Below, piece after piece: positions 21,875 through 33,301 of a DNA stretch of 54,595 bases. The stretch comes from Mycobacterium tilburgii (GTDB lineage: Bacteria; Actinomycetota; Actinomycetes; Mycobacteriales; Mycobacteriaceae). The stretch is taken from the NCBI RefSeq assembly GCF_902168065.1, contig NZ_LR655708.1, forward strand, positions 1-54,595, in the 5' to 3' direction. Every line of letters begins with the position of its first letter. Positions within the stretch are counted from its first letter, which is position 1. A model generated the notes under the pieces. That model had not been told where the DNA came from. It ran no database searches and saw nothing but the letters and a program-made list of their open reading frames with translations. Position numbers and translations under genes: made by a program.

Positions 21875-22474
21875 ATGCCCAAAGTCAGCGAGGACCATCT
21901 GGCGGCGCGCCGCCGCCAGATCCTCAACGGTGCCCGACGGTGTTTCGCCGAACACGGCTATGACAGAGCCACGGTTCGGCGACTGGAGCAGTCGATCGGG
22001 ATGTCGCGTGGCGCAATCTTTCACCACTTCCGGGACAAGGACGCGCTGTTTTTCGCGCTGGCCCACGAGGACGCGGAGCGGATGGCCGACGTCGCCTCGC
22101 GCGAGGGACTGATCCAGGTCATGCGCGACATGCTCGCCGCGCCCGAAGAATTCGACTGGCTGGCCACCCGGCTGGAGATTGCGCGCAAGCTGCGCAACGA
22201 CCCCGCATTCAGCCGGGGCTGGTCGGAGCGGTCTGCGGAACTGGCGGCGGCCACCCACGATCGGCTGCAGCGCCAGAAGGAAACGCACCGGGTGCGCGAC
22301 GACGTGCCCGGTGACGTCTTGCAGTGCTACCTGGAACTGGTCCTGGACGGATTGGTGGCCCGGCTGGCCTCCGACGAGGATCCACAACGGCTATCTGCCG
22401 TGCTGGATCTGGTAGAAAAGTCGGTGCGCCACAACGACTCTGGGCTGGCCGGAGCGCGGTCGGCGGACGGCTAG
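21875..22474 (+). CDS. TetR-family regulator of aconitase (AcnR type), Rv1474c homologue
   Basis: A 199-residue regulator with an N-terminal TetR helix-turn-helix (RRQILNGARRCFAEHGYDRA, VRRLEQSIGMSRGAIFHHF) and an all-helical ligand domain. In Corynebacterium the gene in this position, acnR, represses acn. Same position, strand and short gap support the same role here. Its 3' end overlaps the 3' end of the convergent small regulator gene at 22471 by four bases. Intact. Confidence 0.9.
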   Translation: MPKVSEDHLAARRRQILNGARRCFAEHGYDRATVRRLEQSIGMSRGAIFHHFRDKDALFFALAHEDAERMADVASREGLIQVMRDMLAAPEEFDWLATRLEIARKLRNDPAFSRGWSERSAELAAATHDRLQRQKETHRVRDDVPGDVLQCYLELVLDGLVARLASDEDPQRLSAVLDLVEKSVRHNDSGLAGARSADG

Positions 22475-22659
22475 CAATGACGGGTGTGGTTCGGCCCGCA
22501 CCGGCTGCGCATTTGTGGTACCGACTCATGCAGCAAGCTGTGTATCGACCCATACAATCTGCCGGTGCTGGCGACGAGCGTCCGAATGCTCGCTCCGCCT
22601 TCGTAGGCCGAGCGCAGCCCATCCAGCAATTCGGCACGCAGTTCTTTCGACGTTGGCAC
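22471..22659 (-). CDS. Small helix-turn-helix DNA-binding protein, Rv1473A homologue
   Basis: About 62 residues beginning VPTSKELRAELLDGLRSAYEGG and containing a helix-turn-helix (ASIRTLVASTGRLYGSIHSLL). The GTG at 22659 is preferred because its text matches conserved mycobacterial homologues; an ATG at 22671 adds four residues. It lies upstream of the ABC-F remnant on the same strand in the order known from H37Rv. The tail (MRSRCGPNHTRHC) is basic. Intact in length. Confidence 0.75.
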   Translation of the reverse strand: MPTSKELRAELLDGLRSAYEGGASIRTLVASTGRLYGSIHSLLHESVPQMRSRCGPNHTRHC

Positions 22660-22763
22660 TGACCCCTCCACGCTTGAAACTCAAATCCAAGCCCCAAGAG
22701 TAAGAAGCCGCCGTCTTAAGCGTGTCAATTTCGCGGAATTCGCCCGCGATGATTTGCCCGGGC

Positions 22764-23650
22764 TCAGGCGAGTTCGATGAGATCCCGGTATTCCTCGGGC
22801 CAGTAGTCCTCGGTGCCGTCGGGCAGCAGCACCACCCGCTGGAGGTTCAGCGCATCGGCCGCCCCGGGGTCGTGCGTCACCAGCACCACCGCGCCCTGAT
22901 AGCTGCGCAGCGCATCGAGCACCTGTTCGCGCGACGCGGGATCGAAGTTGTTGGTCGGCTCGTCGAGCAGCAGCACGTTGGCCGTGGAGGCCACCAGACC
23001 GGCCAACGCGAGTCGCGTCTTCTCTCCGCCGGACAGGGTCCCCGCCAGTCTTGCCGGCGCCGTTGAGCCCCAGCACCACCACGCGCGAGCCGCGGTCGAT
23101 GGCCAGGTCGACGCCAGTGCACACCTCAAGCGAGCCGTAGGACTTGCTCAGTCCCCTGGCCACCAGTGGGGTGCGCCCGCACGCGGCCGGCGTGGGGAAC
23201 TTGATCCGGGCGACCTTGTCGGCGACCCGCTCCTCGTCCAGGGCCGCCATAATCCGATCGGCACGTCGCAACATATTCTGTGCCGAAACGGCTTTGGTGG
23301 CCGTTGTACCCAGCTTGGCGGCCTGGGAACGCAGCGCGGCGGCCTTGCGTTCGGCATTGGCGCGCTCGCGGCGGCGGCGTTGCTCGTCGGTGGCGCGTGC
23401 GTCCAGATACTTCTGCCAGGTCATGTTGTACACATCGGCCTCGCCGCGCACGGCGTCCAGGAACCACACCCAGTTGACGACGTCGGCGAGCAACTCCACG
23501 TTGTGGCTGATGACCACCAGTCCGCCGGTGTGCGACCACAGGAAATCCCGCAGCCAGCCAATCGAATCCGCGTCGAGGTAGTTAGTCGGCTCGTCAAGCA
23601 GCAAGGTGGTCGATGAGCCCGATCCGGTGTCGGAAGCGGCAAACAGGAGA
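22764..23650 (-). pseudogene. ABC-F ATPase, N-terminus and part of second ATPase domain lost, Rv1473 homologue
   Basis: ABC-F proteins have two fused ATPase domains and act on the ribosome; some give macrolide resistance. What remains starts inside domain 1 at LLFAASDTGSGS, with the Walker B TLLLDEPTNYLDADSIGWL, then the linker (EQRRRRERANAERKAAALRSQ). Domain 2 begins with LVARGLSKSYGSLEVCTGVDL and LGLNGAGKT. The text then jumps to GTLSGGEKTRLALAGLVAST and LLLDEPTNNFDPASREQ, losing about 60-70 residues after Walker A near 23050, with a frame change. The 5' end is cut at about 23650, where fadE15 sequence on the other strand begins. Confidence 0.9.
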
Positions 23651-23660
23651 TCGCGGTCAA
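23640..23660. other. Deletion junction joining Rv1473-like and fadE15-like remnants
   Basis: To the left, the minus strand reads ABC-F sequence (RDLLFAASDTGSG). To the right, the plus strand reads acyl-CoA dehydrogenase (EIAVKAAGA). Both genes are cut in the middle. In H37Rv they are separated by echA12, trxB1, trxA, ctpD and a PE_PGRS gene, none of which is visible here. No transposase sequence lies at the junction. Confidence 0.75.
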
Positions 23661-24246
23661 GGCCGCCGGTGCGTAGTTCACCGGCTACCTCAATGCCCTG
23701 CACGACTATCCGCTCGAGCAGTACATCCGCGATTCCAAGATCGACTCCCTCTACGAGGGCACCACCGCGATTCGGGCGCTGGACTTCTTCTTCCGCAAGA
23801 TCGTCCGCAACCACGGCCAGGCACTGCGGTTCGTGATCGCGCAGATCAGCAAGACCATCGACACCTGTGACGACGCACTGAAATCGCAAGCGCAGCAGCT
23901 GCAAACGGCGCTCGACGAGGTGACGGCAATGACGGGCGCGTTGACCGGCTTCTTGATGTCGGCCAGTCAACAGCCCACCGAGATCTACAAGGTGGGGCTC
24001 GGGTCGGTGCGGTACCTGCTAGCGGTGGGCGACCGGCTCATCGGCTGGTAGCTGCTGGTGCACGCCGGGGTCGCGCACGCAGCGCTGGCAGGCAGCCCGT
24101 CGCCCAGTGACGCGGCGTTCTATCAGGGCAAGATTGCGACATCGGCCTTTTTCGCTAAGAACATGCTGCCACGACTGACCGCGCTGCGCCACGTCATCGA
24201 ACCCCTCGACGACGACGTCATGTGCCTCGCCGAAGACGCGTTCTGA
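23650..24246 (+). pseudogene. fadE15: Acyl-CoA dehydrogenase C-terminal remnant, Rv1467c (fadE15) homologue
   Basis: The text EIAVKAAGA, stop, FTGYLNALHDYPLEQYIRDSK, IDSLYEGTTAIRALDFFFRKIV is the C-terminal part of a large acyl-CoA dehydrogenase of the FadE5/FadE15 type. A TAG interrupts it near 23666 and a second TAG near 24049 (LIGW, stop, LLVHAGVAHAALAGSP). The natural C-terminus (NMLPRLTALRHVIEPLDDDVMCLAEDAF) ends at TGA 24244-24246. The N-terminal half, including most of the FAD domain, is absent. Confidence 0.85.
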
Positions 24247-24256
24247 CCGGTCGCCT

Positions 24257-24604
24257 TCAGACGGTGAAGCCGAGCGCACGCAGTTGTTCGCGGCCGTCCT
24301 CGGTGATCTTGTCCGGGCCCCACGGCGGGTTCCACACCCAGTTGATTCGCAGGTCGTCGACCAGCCCGCTGCCGACCAGCGCGGTGCGGGACTGATCTTC
24401 GATCACATCGGTCAGCGGGCAGGCCGCCGACGTCAGCGTCATGTCGATGGTAGCCACCGTGCCCTCGGCACCCTCTTCGACGTTAAGGCCGTACACCAAT
24501 CCCAGATCGACGACGTTGATCCCCAACTCCGGGTCGACGACGTCACGCATAGCCTCCTCGACGTCGGAGAGGAATTCCTCGTTTGCCGCGGCGGTTTCGC
24601 TCAT
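24257..24604 (-). CDS. sufT: SufT/MIP18-type iron-sulfur maturation protein (DUF59), Rv1466 homologue
   Basis: A 115-residue DUF59 protein: DVVDPELGINVVDLGLVYGL, the conserved Cys in TSAACPLTDVIEDQ, and INWVWNPPWGPDKITEDGREQL. Homologues help deliver Fe-S clusters to client proteins. The ATG at 24604 overlaps the sufU stop (ATGA), so it is the last gene of the suf operon. Intact. Confidence 0.9.
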   Translation of the reverse strand: MSETAAANEEFLSDVEEAMRDVVDPELGINVVDLGLVYGLNVEEGAEGTVATIDMTLTSAACPLTDVIEDQSRTALVGSGLVDDLRINWVWNPPWGPDKITEDGREQLRALGFTV

Positions 24605-25062
24605 CGCTGGTCCTCCTCGAAAGCATGGCTGGCTTGGACCAGTGCGTCTTTGAACGCCATCCAGCCCAGCAGGGCGCACTTCACCCGGGCCGGATACTTC
24701 GCCACTCCGGCGAACGCGATGCCGTCGCCCAGGATGTCCTCGTCGCCCTCGACCGTCCCCCGCGACGACACCATCTCGGTGAAGGCGGTCACCGTCTTCA
24801 CCGCTTCCCCCACGCTCTGACCGATCACCTGCTGGGTGAGCACCGAGGTAGACGCCTGGCTGATCGAACAGCCCTGCCCGTCGTAAGAGACGTCGGCGAC
24901 GGTCTGCCCGTCGTCGGACAACGCCACCCGCAGCGTCACCTCGTCACCGCAGATCGGGTTCACGTGCGACACCTGCGCGCCGAACGGTTCCCGCAGACCG
25001 CGGTACTGCGGGTGTTTGTAGTGATCCAGGATCACGTCCTGATACATCTGCTCCAGGTGCAC
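24601..25062 (-). CDS. sufU: SufU iron-sulfur scaffold / zinc-dependent sulfur transfer protein
   Basis: A 153-residue IscU-fold protein. It accepts persulfide sulfur from SufS. Conserved cysteines are seen in NPICGDEV, GQGCSIS and RVKCALLGW, and Asp in PICGDE. The GTG at 25062 is four bases from the sufS stop. It overlaps the sufT start by four bases. Intact. Confidence 0.94.
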   Translation of the reverse strand: MHLEQMYQDVILDHYKHPQYRGLREPFGAQVSHVNPICGDEVTLRVALSDDGQTVADVSYDGQGCSISQASTSVLTQQVIGQSVGEAVKTVTAFTEMVSSRGTVEGDEDILGDGIAFAGVAKYPARVKCALLGWMAFKDALVQASHAFEEDQR

Positions 25063-25065
25063 GGC

Positions 25066-27085
<2,020 letters not shown>

Positions 27086-27089
<4 letters not shown>

Positions 27090-28270
27090 TGGTTCTTGAT
27101 TCCTTCGGTCAACTCAAGTTCGTGCTCGATGGCCTCAGTGAGCCGGTCCCGCACGGCGGGCACGGCGATCTTCTGGATGATCTCGCCAAAAAAGCCGCGC
27201 ACGATCAGACGGCGGGCCTGGGCTTCCGGAACACCGCGGGCCTGCAGGTAGAACAGCTGCTCGTCGTCGAATCGCCCGGTGGCACTGGCGTGTCCGGCAC
27301 CGACGATCTCACCCGTCTCGATCTCGAGATTGGGCACCGAGTCGGCGCGGGCGCCGTCGGTGAGCAACAGGTTGCGGTTGGTCTCGAAAGTATCCGTGCC
27401 GATGGCCTGCGGGCGAATCAGCACATCGCCGACCCAAACGGTGTGTGCGTCGGGGCGGCCGGAGCCCGGGTCGGCTTGCAACGCACCCTTGTACAACACA
27501 TCCGAGCGGCAGTTGGGCTGCGCGTGGTCGACCAGCAACCGGGATTCGAAGTGCTGGCCGTCGTCGGCGAAGTAGGTGCCGAGCAGCTGAGCTTCGCCGC
27601 CAGGCGCGGTGAACCGCACCGTCGTCGACGTGCGGACCAGGTCGCCGCCGAGCGTCACGTTGACGTGCCCGAGCACCGAATCCTTGCCCAGCCGTGCGTG
27701 ATGCGCGCTCACGTGGACGGTGTCGGCCCAATCGGCGATCCAGATCACCCCGACGCCGGCGGAGTCACCGACGATGATCTCGACGTTGTCGGCGTAGGTT
27801 CCGCTGCCGCGCAGGTCGACGACGAAGATGGCCCGGGCGAGCTCCTCGACGCGAATCTGCAGATGCCCGTAGGCGACCGCGCCTTCGCCAGGTCCCTTGA
27901 TCGCGATCTCGACGGGTTTGGCCACCTCGGTGTCCCGCGCGACGGTCACCACCGTCGCCGAGTTGAACGACGAAAAGGCTTGCGCAGCAACACGGTCGGT
28001 GGGAGCGCCGCCCTGCCCGAGTCGCTCGTCGCCGCGGTGCACGGTTTCGACCGTCACGCCGGGTTGCTCGCCGACGGTGATCTGGGCCTTGCCGGTGGCG
28101 CGAGCCGAGCCGTCGTGCAGGCCGCGCAGCCGCTTGAGCGGCGTGAACCGCCACAGCTCGTCGCGCCCGTGCGGAACCTCGAACGCGTCGACGTCGAAGG
28201 ACGCGAACAATTCGCCCTTGTTGACGGCAGTGAGTGCCGAACCCTCCACTGCCTCGGTCAGATTGCCCAC
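27086..28270 (-). CDS. sufD: SufD, scaffold subunit
   Basis: A 394-residue beta-helix protein that pairs with SufB. Typical text is seen at FEVPHGRDELWRFTPLKRL, HHARLGKDSVLGHVNVTLGGDLVRT, and at the end FDDEQLFYLQARGVPEAQARRL, VRGFFGEIIQKI. The GTG start shares its first base with the TAG stop of sufB. Intact. Confidence 0.96.
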
Positions 28271-29718
28271 TAGCCGACCGCACCTTCCATCTGCAGCTCG
28301 ATCAAGCGGTTGAGCTCCAGAGCGTACTCCATCGGAAGTTCCTTGGCGATCGGCTCCACGAAGCCGCGCACCACCATCGCCATCGCCTCGTCCTCGGTCA
28401 GCCCGCGGCTCATCAGGTAGAAGAGCTGGTTCTCGCTGACCTTCGACACGGTGGCCTCGTGCCCCATCGTGACGTCGTCCTCGCGGATGTCGACATACGG
28501 GTAGGTGTCGCTGCGGCTGACCGTATCAACAAGCAGAGCATCGCATTTCACGCTGGACCGCGACCCGTGAGCGCCCTTGTTCACCTGCACCAGGCCGCGG
28601 TAGGACGCCCGGCCACCGCCGCGCGCCACCGACTTGGAGACGATGTTGCTCGACGTGTTGGGCGCCAGGTGCAGCATCTTGGCGCCGGTGTCCTGGTGCT
28701 GGCCCTCGCCGGCGAACGCGACCGAGAGCACCTCACCCTTGGCGTACTCACCGGTCATCCACACCGCCGGGTACTTCATCGTCACCTTTGACCCGATGTT
28801 GCCGTCGACCCACTCCATGGTGGCGCCCGCCTCGGCGCGGGCCCGCTTGGTGACCAGGTTGTAGACGTTGTTCGACCAGTTCTGAATGGTCGTGTACCGG
28901 CAGCGGCCACCGGGCCTCACGATGATCTCGACCACCGCCGAGTGCAGCGAATCGCTCTTGTAGATCGGTGCCGTACAGCCCTCGACGTAGTGCACGTAGG
29001 CACCCTCGTCGACAATGATCAGCGTCCGCTCGAACTGCCCCATGTTCTCGGTGTTGATCCGGAAGTACGCCTGCAGCGGGATGTCGACGCACACGCCCGG
29101 CGGCACGTAAATGAAAGAACCGCCCGACCACACCGCGGTGTTCAGCGCGGAGAACTTGTTGTCCCCGGCCGGGATCACGCTGCCGAAGTACTGCTTGAAG
29201 ATGTCCGGGTGCTCGCGCAGGCCGCTGTCGGTGTCCAGGAAGATGACGCCCTGGCTCTCAAGGTCCTCGCGGATTTGGTGGTAGACGACCTCGGACTCGT
29301 ACTGCGCGGCGACGCCGGCGATCAGGCGCTGCTTTTCCGCCTCGGGGATACCCAGCTTGTCGTAGGTGTTGCGAATGTCCTCGGGCAGGTCCTCCCAGGA
29401 GGCGGCCTGCTTCTCCGTCGAACGCACAAAGTACTTGATGTTGTCGAAGTCGATGCCCTCCAGGTTGGAGCCCCAGGTCGGCATCGGCTTCTTCTCGAAG
29501 GTGCGCAGCGCCTTCAGCCGGGTCTGTAGCATCCACTCCGGCTCGTTCTTCTTGCCGGAGATGTCGCGTACCACTGCCTCGGACAACCCGCGTTGCGCGC
29601 TGGCGCCCGCGACGTCGGAGTCCGCCCAGCCGTAGCCGTACTTGCCCAGCGAGGCGATCGTCTGCTCCTGGGTCAGGGGCTCTGACGGCGACGTGGTTGC
29701 CTCTGGTGTGAGGGTCAT
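28270..29718 (-). CDS. sufB: SufB, scaffold subunit, without intein
   Basis: The 482-residue cluster scaffold core. The ATG at 29718 is preceded by AAAGGAGTGTCCGT. In M. tuberculosis and M. leprae this gene (Rv1461, pps1) carries an intein in front of a conserved Cys. Here the equivalent Cys248 (codon 28977-28975) lies in unbroken [15 protein letters not shown], so no intein is present. Other landmarks: [33 protein letters not shown]. Intact first structural gene of the operon. Confidence 0.97.
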   Translation of the reverse strand: MTLTPEATTSPSEPLTQEQTIASLGKYGYGWADSDVAGASAQRGLSEAVVRDISGKKNEPEWMLQTRLKALRTFEKKPMPTWGSNLEGIDFDNIKYFVRSTEKQAASWEDLPEDIRNTYDKLGIPEAEKQRLIAGVAAQYESEVVYHQIREDLESQGVIFLDTDSGLREHPDIFKQYFGSVIPAGDNKFSALNTAVWSGGSFIYVPPGVCVDIPLQAYFRINTENMGQFERTLIIVDEGAYVHYVEGCTAPIYKSDSLHSAVVEIIVRPGGRCRYTTIQNWSNNVYNLVTKRARAEAGATMEWVDGNIGSKVTMKYPAVWMTGEYAKGEVLSVAFAGEGQHQDTGAKMLHLAPNTSSNIVSKSVARGGGRASYRGLVQVNKGAHGSRSSVKCDALLVDTVSRSDTYPYVDIREDDVTMGHEATVSKVSENQLFYLMSRGLTEDEAMAMVVRGFVEPIAKELPMEYALELNRLIELQMEGAVG

Positions 29719-29774
29719 ACGGACACTCCTTTGATGCTCGTACGGTGCGGGTGCGGACTGGGCGCCGCTTGATG

Positions 29775-30511
29775 CTAGGTCTTGATTGCTACCTTGCCCG
29801 CCGCCTGGGTCAGCGGGACGTGGGTGGTGCACGCGCAGTCGCCGTTGACGATGGTCGCCAACCGCTGTACGTGCGTGCCTAGTACCTCGGCCATGGCCTC
29901 CCGCTCCGCCTCGCACAACTCCGGGAACGCCTCGGCGACATGCGATATCGGGCAGTGGTGCTGGCAGATATGCACGCCGTGCAGCGGCGGACCCACCCGC
30001 GTCGTGGTGGCCACGTAACCGGCCTTGGTCAGCGCGCCGGCCACCCGCTCGGCGGCGGCCTCGACGTCGGCGTCGCCGGCACTGCCGGCGGGCTGCACCT
30101 CGGCCAGAATCGTGTCGATGCGGCGCCGGGCGAACTCCTGCAGCGCGCCCTGCCCCCGATTTCCCACAGCTGGCGCATGGCCGCCGCGGCCAGATCGTCG
30201 TAGGCGTGGTCGAGCTTGGCTCGCCCGGCAGCCGTCAGCCGGAACCGCTTGGCGGGCCGTCCCCGGCCGGCCTGCTGCCACGCCGCGGCGGGGGCGGACT
30301 CGACGTCGCCGGCGTCGACCAGCGCGTCGAGGTGCCGCCGCACACCGGCGGCGGCCAGGCCCAGCCGGTCGCAGATCTCGCTGACCGTGATAGAGCCGGA
30401 TTTCAGCAGCAACCGCACGATGGCATGGCGGGTGTGACCATCCAACACTCCAGCCGGAACCGCCGCACCGATCGTGGGCGCGGCGCTGTCCTGAGAGGTC
30501 GGGATTTTCAC
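29775..30511 (-). pseudogene. sufR: SufR, Fe-S-sensing repressor of the suf operon, one frameshift
   Basis: Winged-helix repressor that carries a [4Fe-4S] cluster. The N-terminal half has the DNA-binding text (SGSITVSEICDRLGLAAAGVR, RHLDALVDAGDVE). The frame breaks at the run of five G (complement of 30153-30157). One more G would join [10 protein letters not shown] to [19 protein letters not shown]. The C-terminal half keeps the cluster cysteines ([32 protein letters not shown]). The only lesion is in a homopolymer, so this may be sequencing error or a very recent loss. The GTG at 30511 is the likely start, 57 bases upstream separation from sufB at the 3' end. Confidence 0.75.
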
Positions 30512-30522
30512 AACACCAGTGT
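30508..30522 (-). promoter_or_regulatory. SufR operator at the start of the suf operon
   Basis: The minus strand reads ACACTGGTGTTGTGA, an exact ACACT-N5-TGTGA, which is the SufR binding motif described for M. tuberculosis as I remember it. It overlaps the proposed GTG start of sufR (30511-30509). That fits a leaderless transcript whose -10 would be CACACT, covered by bound repressor. Confidence 0.7.
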
Positions 30523-30631
30523 GACGCAATTCGGAAATCGGTCCAGGAAGGGTGCCCTCAGTCGGCGGATGCACGGGATCGGCGGCCCGACATCGGGCCG
30601 CTCCCCGGCGGCATGCCGCTACGCTGCACTG

Positions 30632-32332
30632 ATGGCAGCGCGCCAGCACACGCTGAGCTCGTCGATCGCCAGTTTGCACGGCGACGAGTCAGCGGTGGGT
30701 TCACCGCTGAATGAGACGGAACTCACTGCACTTCAACGCACCCGTTTGTTCGGCGCGACCGGAACCGTCCTGATGGGGATCGGCGCGCTGGGCGCCGGGG
30801 CCCGGCCCGTCGTGCAAGACCCCACGTTCGGCGTCCGGCTGTTGAACCTGCCGTCGCGCATCCAGACGGTGTCGTTGACGATGACCACCGTCGGGGCCGT
30901 GATAATGACGCTGGCCTGGCTGATGCTGGGCCGATTCGCGCTGGGCAAGCGGCAGATGTCGCGCGGCGAACTGGATCGCACCCTGCTGCTGTGGATGCTG
31001 CCGCTGCTGATCGCGCCGCCGATGTACAGCAAGGACGTCTACTCCTATCTGGCGCAGAGCCAGATCTCCCTTGAGGGCCTCGATCCGTACAAGGTCGGTC
31101 CGGCGTCCGGTCTCGGCCTCGGGCACGTGTTCACCCTGTCGGTGCCCAGCGTGTGGCGGGAGACGCCTGCACCCTACGGCCCGTTGTTCCTGTGGATCGG
31201 CCGCGGCGTCTCCGCCCTGACCGGCGAGAACATCGTCGCCGCCGTGCTCTGCCACCGGCTGGTGGTGCTGGCCGGTGTGGCGATGATCGTCTGGGCCACG
31301 CCGCGGCTCGCCCGCCGCTGCGGGGTGGCCGAGGTCGGCGCGCTGTGGCTGGGCGTGGCCAACCCGCTGCTGCTGATGCATCTGGTGGCGGGCATCCACA
31401 ACGAGGCGCTGATGCTCGGGCTGATGCTGATCGGCGCCGAGTTCGCGCTGCGCGGTATCGAAGCGCCGCTGCTGTGGCCGACCTCGTGGCGTCGGCTGGG
31501 GCCCGGCTGGGAGCCGCTAGGCATGCTACTCGCGGGCTCTGTCCAGATCACGCTGTCCTCGCAGGTCAAACTGCCCTCGCTGCTGGCACTGGGGTTTGTC
31601 ACGATGGCGCTGGCCCACCGCTGCGGGGCCAACCTGCGCGCCTTTCTGCTGGCCGGCGGCGGCATGGGAGCGTTGTCGCTGGCGGTGATGGGCCTGGTGG
31701 GCTGGGCCAGCGGGCTCGGGTTCGGCTGGGTGTTCACCCTCGGCACCGCCAACGTGGTGCGCAGCTGGATGTCGCCGCCGACGCTGCTGGCCCTGGCCAC
31801 CGGTCAGGCGGGAAATCTGCTGGGTCTGGGCGACCACACCACCGCCGTGTTGGCGCTTACCCGGTTCATCGGCGTGCTGATCATCATGGTGCTGGTCACC
31901 TGGCTGCTGCTGGCCGTGTTCCGCGGTCGCCTGCACCCGATCGGCGGCCTCGGCGTCGCCCTGGGCATCTGCGTACTGCTGTTCCCGGTGGTGCAGCCCT
32001 GGTATCTGCTGTGGCCGATCATTCCGCTGGCGTGCTGGGCGACCCGGCCCGGCTTCCGCGTCGCCGTCATCGTGATCACCCTGGTCGTCGGCATCTTCGG
32101 CCCGACCGCCAATGGCGACCGGTTCGCACTGTTCCAGATCCTGGACGCCACCCTGGCCAGCGCCGCCGTGGTGGCCCTGCTGATCGCGTTGACCTACACC
32201 CGGCTGCCGTGGCGGCCGCGGCTGCTTACACCGATGGACACTAGACTCGCCGAGCAGGCGCCGAGTCCAGAGACGACGTCGGCCGAGCGGTCGACCCCTA
32301 CAATCCGAGTCGGCGCCCGGCGCCTATGCTGA
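30632..32332 (+). CDS. mptB: Alpha-1,6-mannopyranosyltransferase MptB
   Basis: Polyprenyl-phosphomannose-dependent GT-C enzyme that starts the alpha-1,6 mannan core of lipomannan and lipoarabinomannan. The 566-residue protein has about 12-13 membrane segments and a GT-C acidic/aromatic loop (YSKDVYSYLAQSQ; GLDPYKVGP; TPAPYGPLFLWIG). The ATG at 30632 is chosen because the upstream extension is sufR antisense sequence. It is divergent from sufR, and a two-gene ABC transporter follows at seven bases. Intact. Homologue of Rv1459c. Confidence 0.93.
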   Translation: MAARQHTLSSSIASLHGDESAVGSPLNETELTALQRTRLFGATGTVLMGIGALGAGARPVVQDPTFGVRLLNLPSRIQTVSLTMTTVGAVIMTLAWLMLGRFALGKRQMSRGELDRTLLLWMLPLLIAPPMYSKDVYSYLAQSQISLEGLDPYKVGPASGLGLGHVFTLSVPSVWRETPAPYGPLFLWIGRGVSALTGENIVAAVLCHRLVVLAGVAMIVWATPRLARRCGVAEVGALWLGVANPLLLMHLVAGIHNEALMLGLMLIGAEFALRGIEAPLLWPTSWRRLGPGWEPLGMLLAGSVQITLSSQVKLPSLLALGFVTMALAHRCGANLRAFLLAGGGMGALSLAVMGLVGWASGLGFGWVFTLGTANVVRSWMSPPTLLALATGQAGNLLGLGDHTTAVLALTRFIGVLIIMVLVTWLLLAVFRGRLHPIGGLGVALGICVLLFPVVQPWYLLWPIIPLACWATRPGFRVAVIVITLVVGIFGPTANGDRFALFQILDATLASAAVVALLIALTYTRLPWRPRLLTPMDTRLAEQAPSPETTSAERSTPTIRVGARRLC

Positions 32333-32338
32333 CTCGAC

Positions 32339-33301
32339 GTGAGTTCGGCGCCCACATCTCCCCCCGCCAGCGAAACGGTGGTGCGGCTGCGCGGGGTGAG
32401 CAAGCATTACGGTATGGGTGCGACCGTCTGTCAGGCCGTGTCCAACCTCGATCTGGACGTGCACGCCGCCGAGGTGCTGGCCCTGTTGGGACCCAACGGC
32501 GCCGGCAAGACGACGACGGTCGAGATGTGCGAGGGGTTCGTGAGCCCGGATGCCGGCACGATCGAGGTGCTGGGGCTGGATCCGATAGCAGACAACGCGC
32601 GACTGCGTGCCCGCATCGGGGTGATGCTGCAGGGCGGCGGAGGCTATCCCGCGGCGCGCGCCGGGGAGATGCTCGAGCTGGTCGCCGCCTACGCCGCCGA
32701 CCCGCTGGACCCGAACTGGCTGCTGTCCACCCTGGGGCTGACCGACGCCGCGCGCACCACCTATCGGCGACTCTCCGGCGGCCAGCAGCAACGCCTCGCC
32801 CTGGCCTGCGCGCTGGTCGGCCGACCCGAACTGGTTTTCCTCGACGAGCCCACCGCCGGCATGGACGCGCACGCCCGGCTGCTGGTTTGGGAACTGATCG
32901 ACGCCCTGCGCCGCGACGGGGTGACGGTAGTGCTCACCACCCACCAGCTCAAGGAGGCCGAGGAACTCACCGACCGGATCGTCATCATCGACCGCGGCGC
33001 GACCGTCGCGGCGGGCACCCCGGCAGAGCTGATGCGCTCCGGCGCCAAAGACCAGCTGTGTTTCACCGCGCCGCCACGGCTGGACCTCTCGCTGCTGTCG
33101 TCGGCGCTGCCGGAAGACTACAAGACCACCGAGGTGACCCCGGGTGAATACCTGGTCGAGGGTCCGGTCGACCCCCAGGTGCTCGCAACGGTGACCGCGT
33201 GGTGCGCCCAGATCGATGTGCTGGCAACGGATCTGCGCGTCGAACAACGCAGCCTCGAGGATGTGTTCTTGGACCTCACCGGCAGGAAGTTGCGACCGTG
33301 A
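32339..33301 (+). CDS. ABC transporter ATP-binding protein, Rv1458c homologue
   Basis: A 320-residue ATPase of the drug/heme-export (CcmA/DrrA-like) type: Walker A GPNGAGKT (51-58), signature LSGGQQQRLALACAL, Walker B LVFLDEPTAGMD, switch His TTHQLKEAEEL, then a DrrA-like C-terminal extension. GTG start at 32339. Its stop overlaps the GTG of the permease gene (GTGA), so the two are coupled. The substrate is unknown; location before ctaA suggests a role around heme or respiration, but that is inference. Intact. Confidence 0.92.
   Translation: MSSAPTSPPASETVVRLRGVSKHYGMGATVCQAVSNLDLDVHAAEVLALLGPNGAGKTTTVEMCEGFVSPDAGTIEVLGLDPIADNARLRARIGVMLQGGGGYPAARAGEMLELVAAYAADPLDPNWLLSTLGLTDAARTTYRRLSGGQQQRLALACALVGRPELVFLDEPTAGMDAHARLLVWELIDALRRDGVTVVLTTHQLKEAEELTDRIVIIDRGATVAAGTPAELMRSGAKDQLCFTAPPRLDLSLLSSALPEDYKTTEVTPGEYLVEGPVDPQVLATVTAWCAQIDVLATDLRVEQRSLEDVFLDLTGRKLRP

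Noticed and set aside
19943..22387. Very long open frame antisense to acn
   Set aside because: Its translation has no recognisable protein features and arises from the high third-position GC of the aconitase gene.
28270..29718. Intein in sufB
   Set aside because: The reading across the known insertion site is uninterrupted and no intein splicing or homing endonuclease motifs are found.
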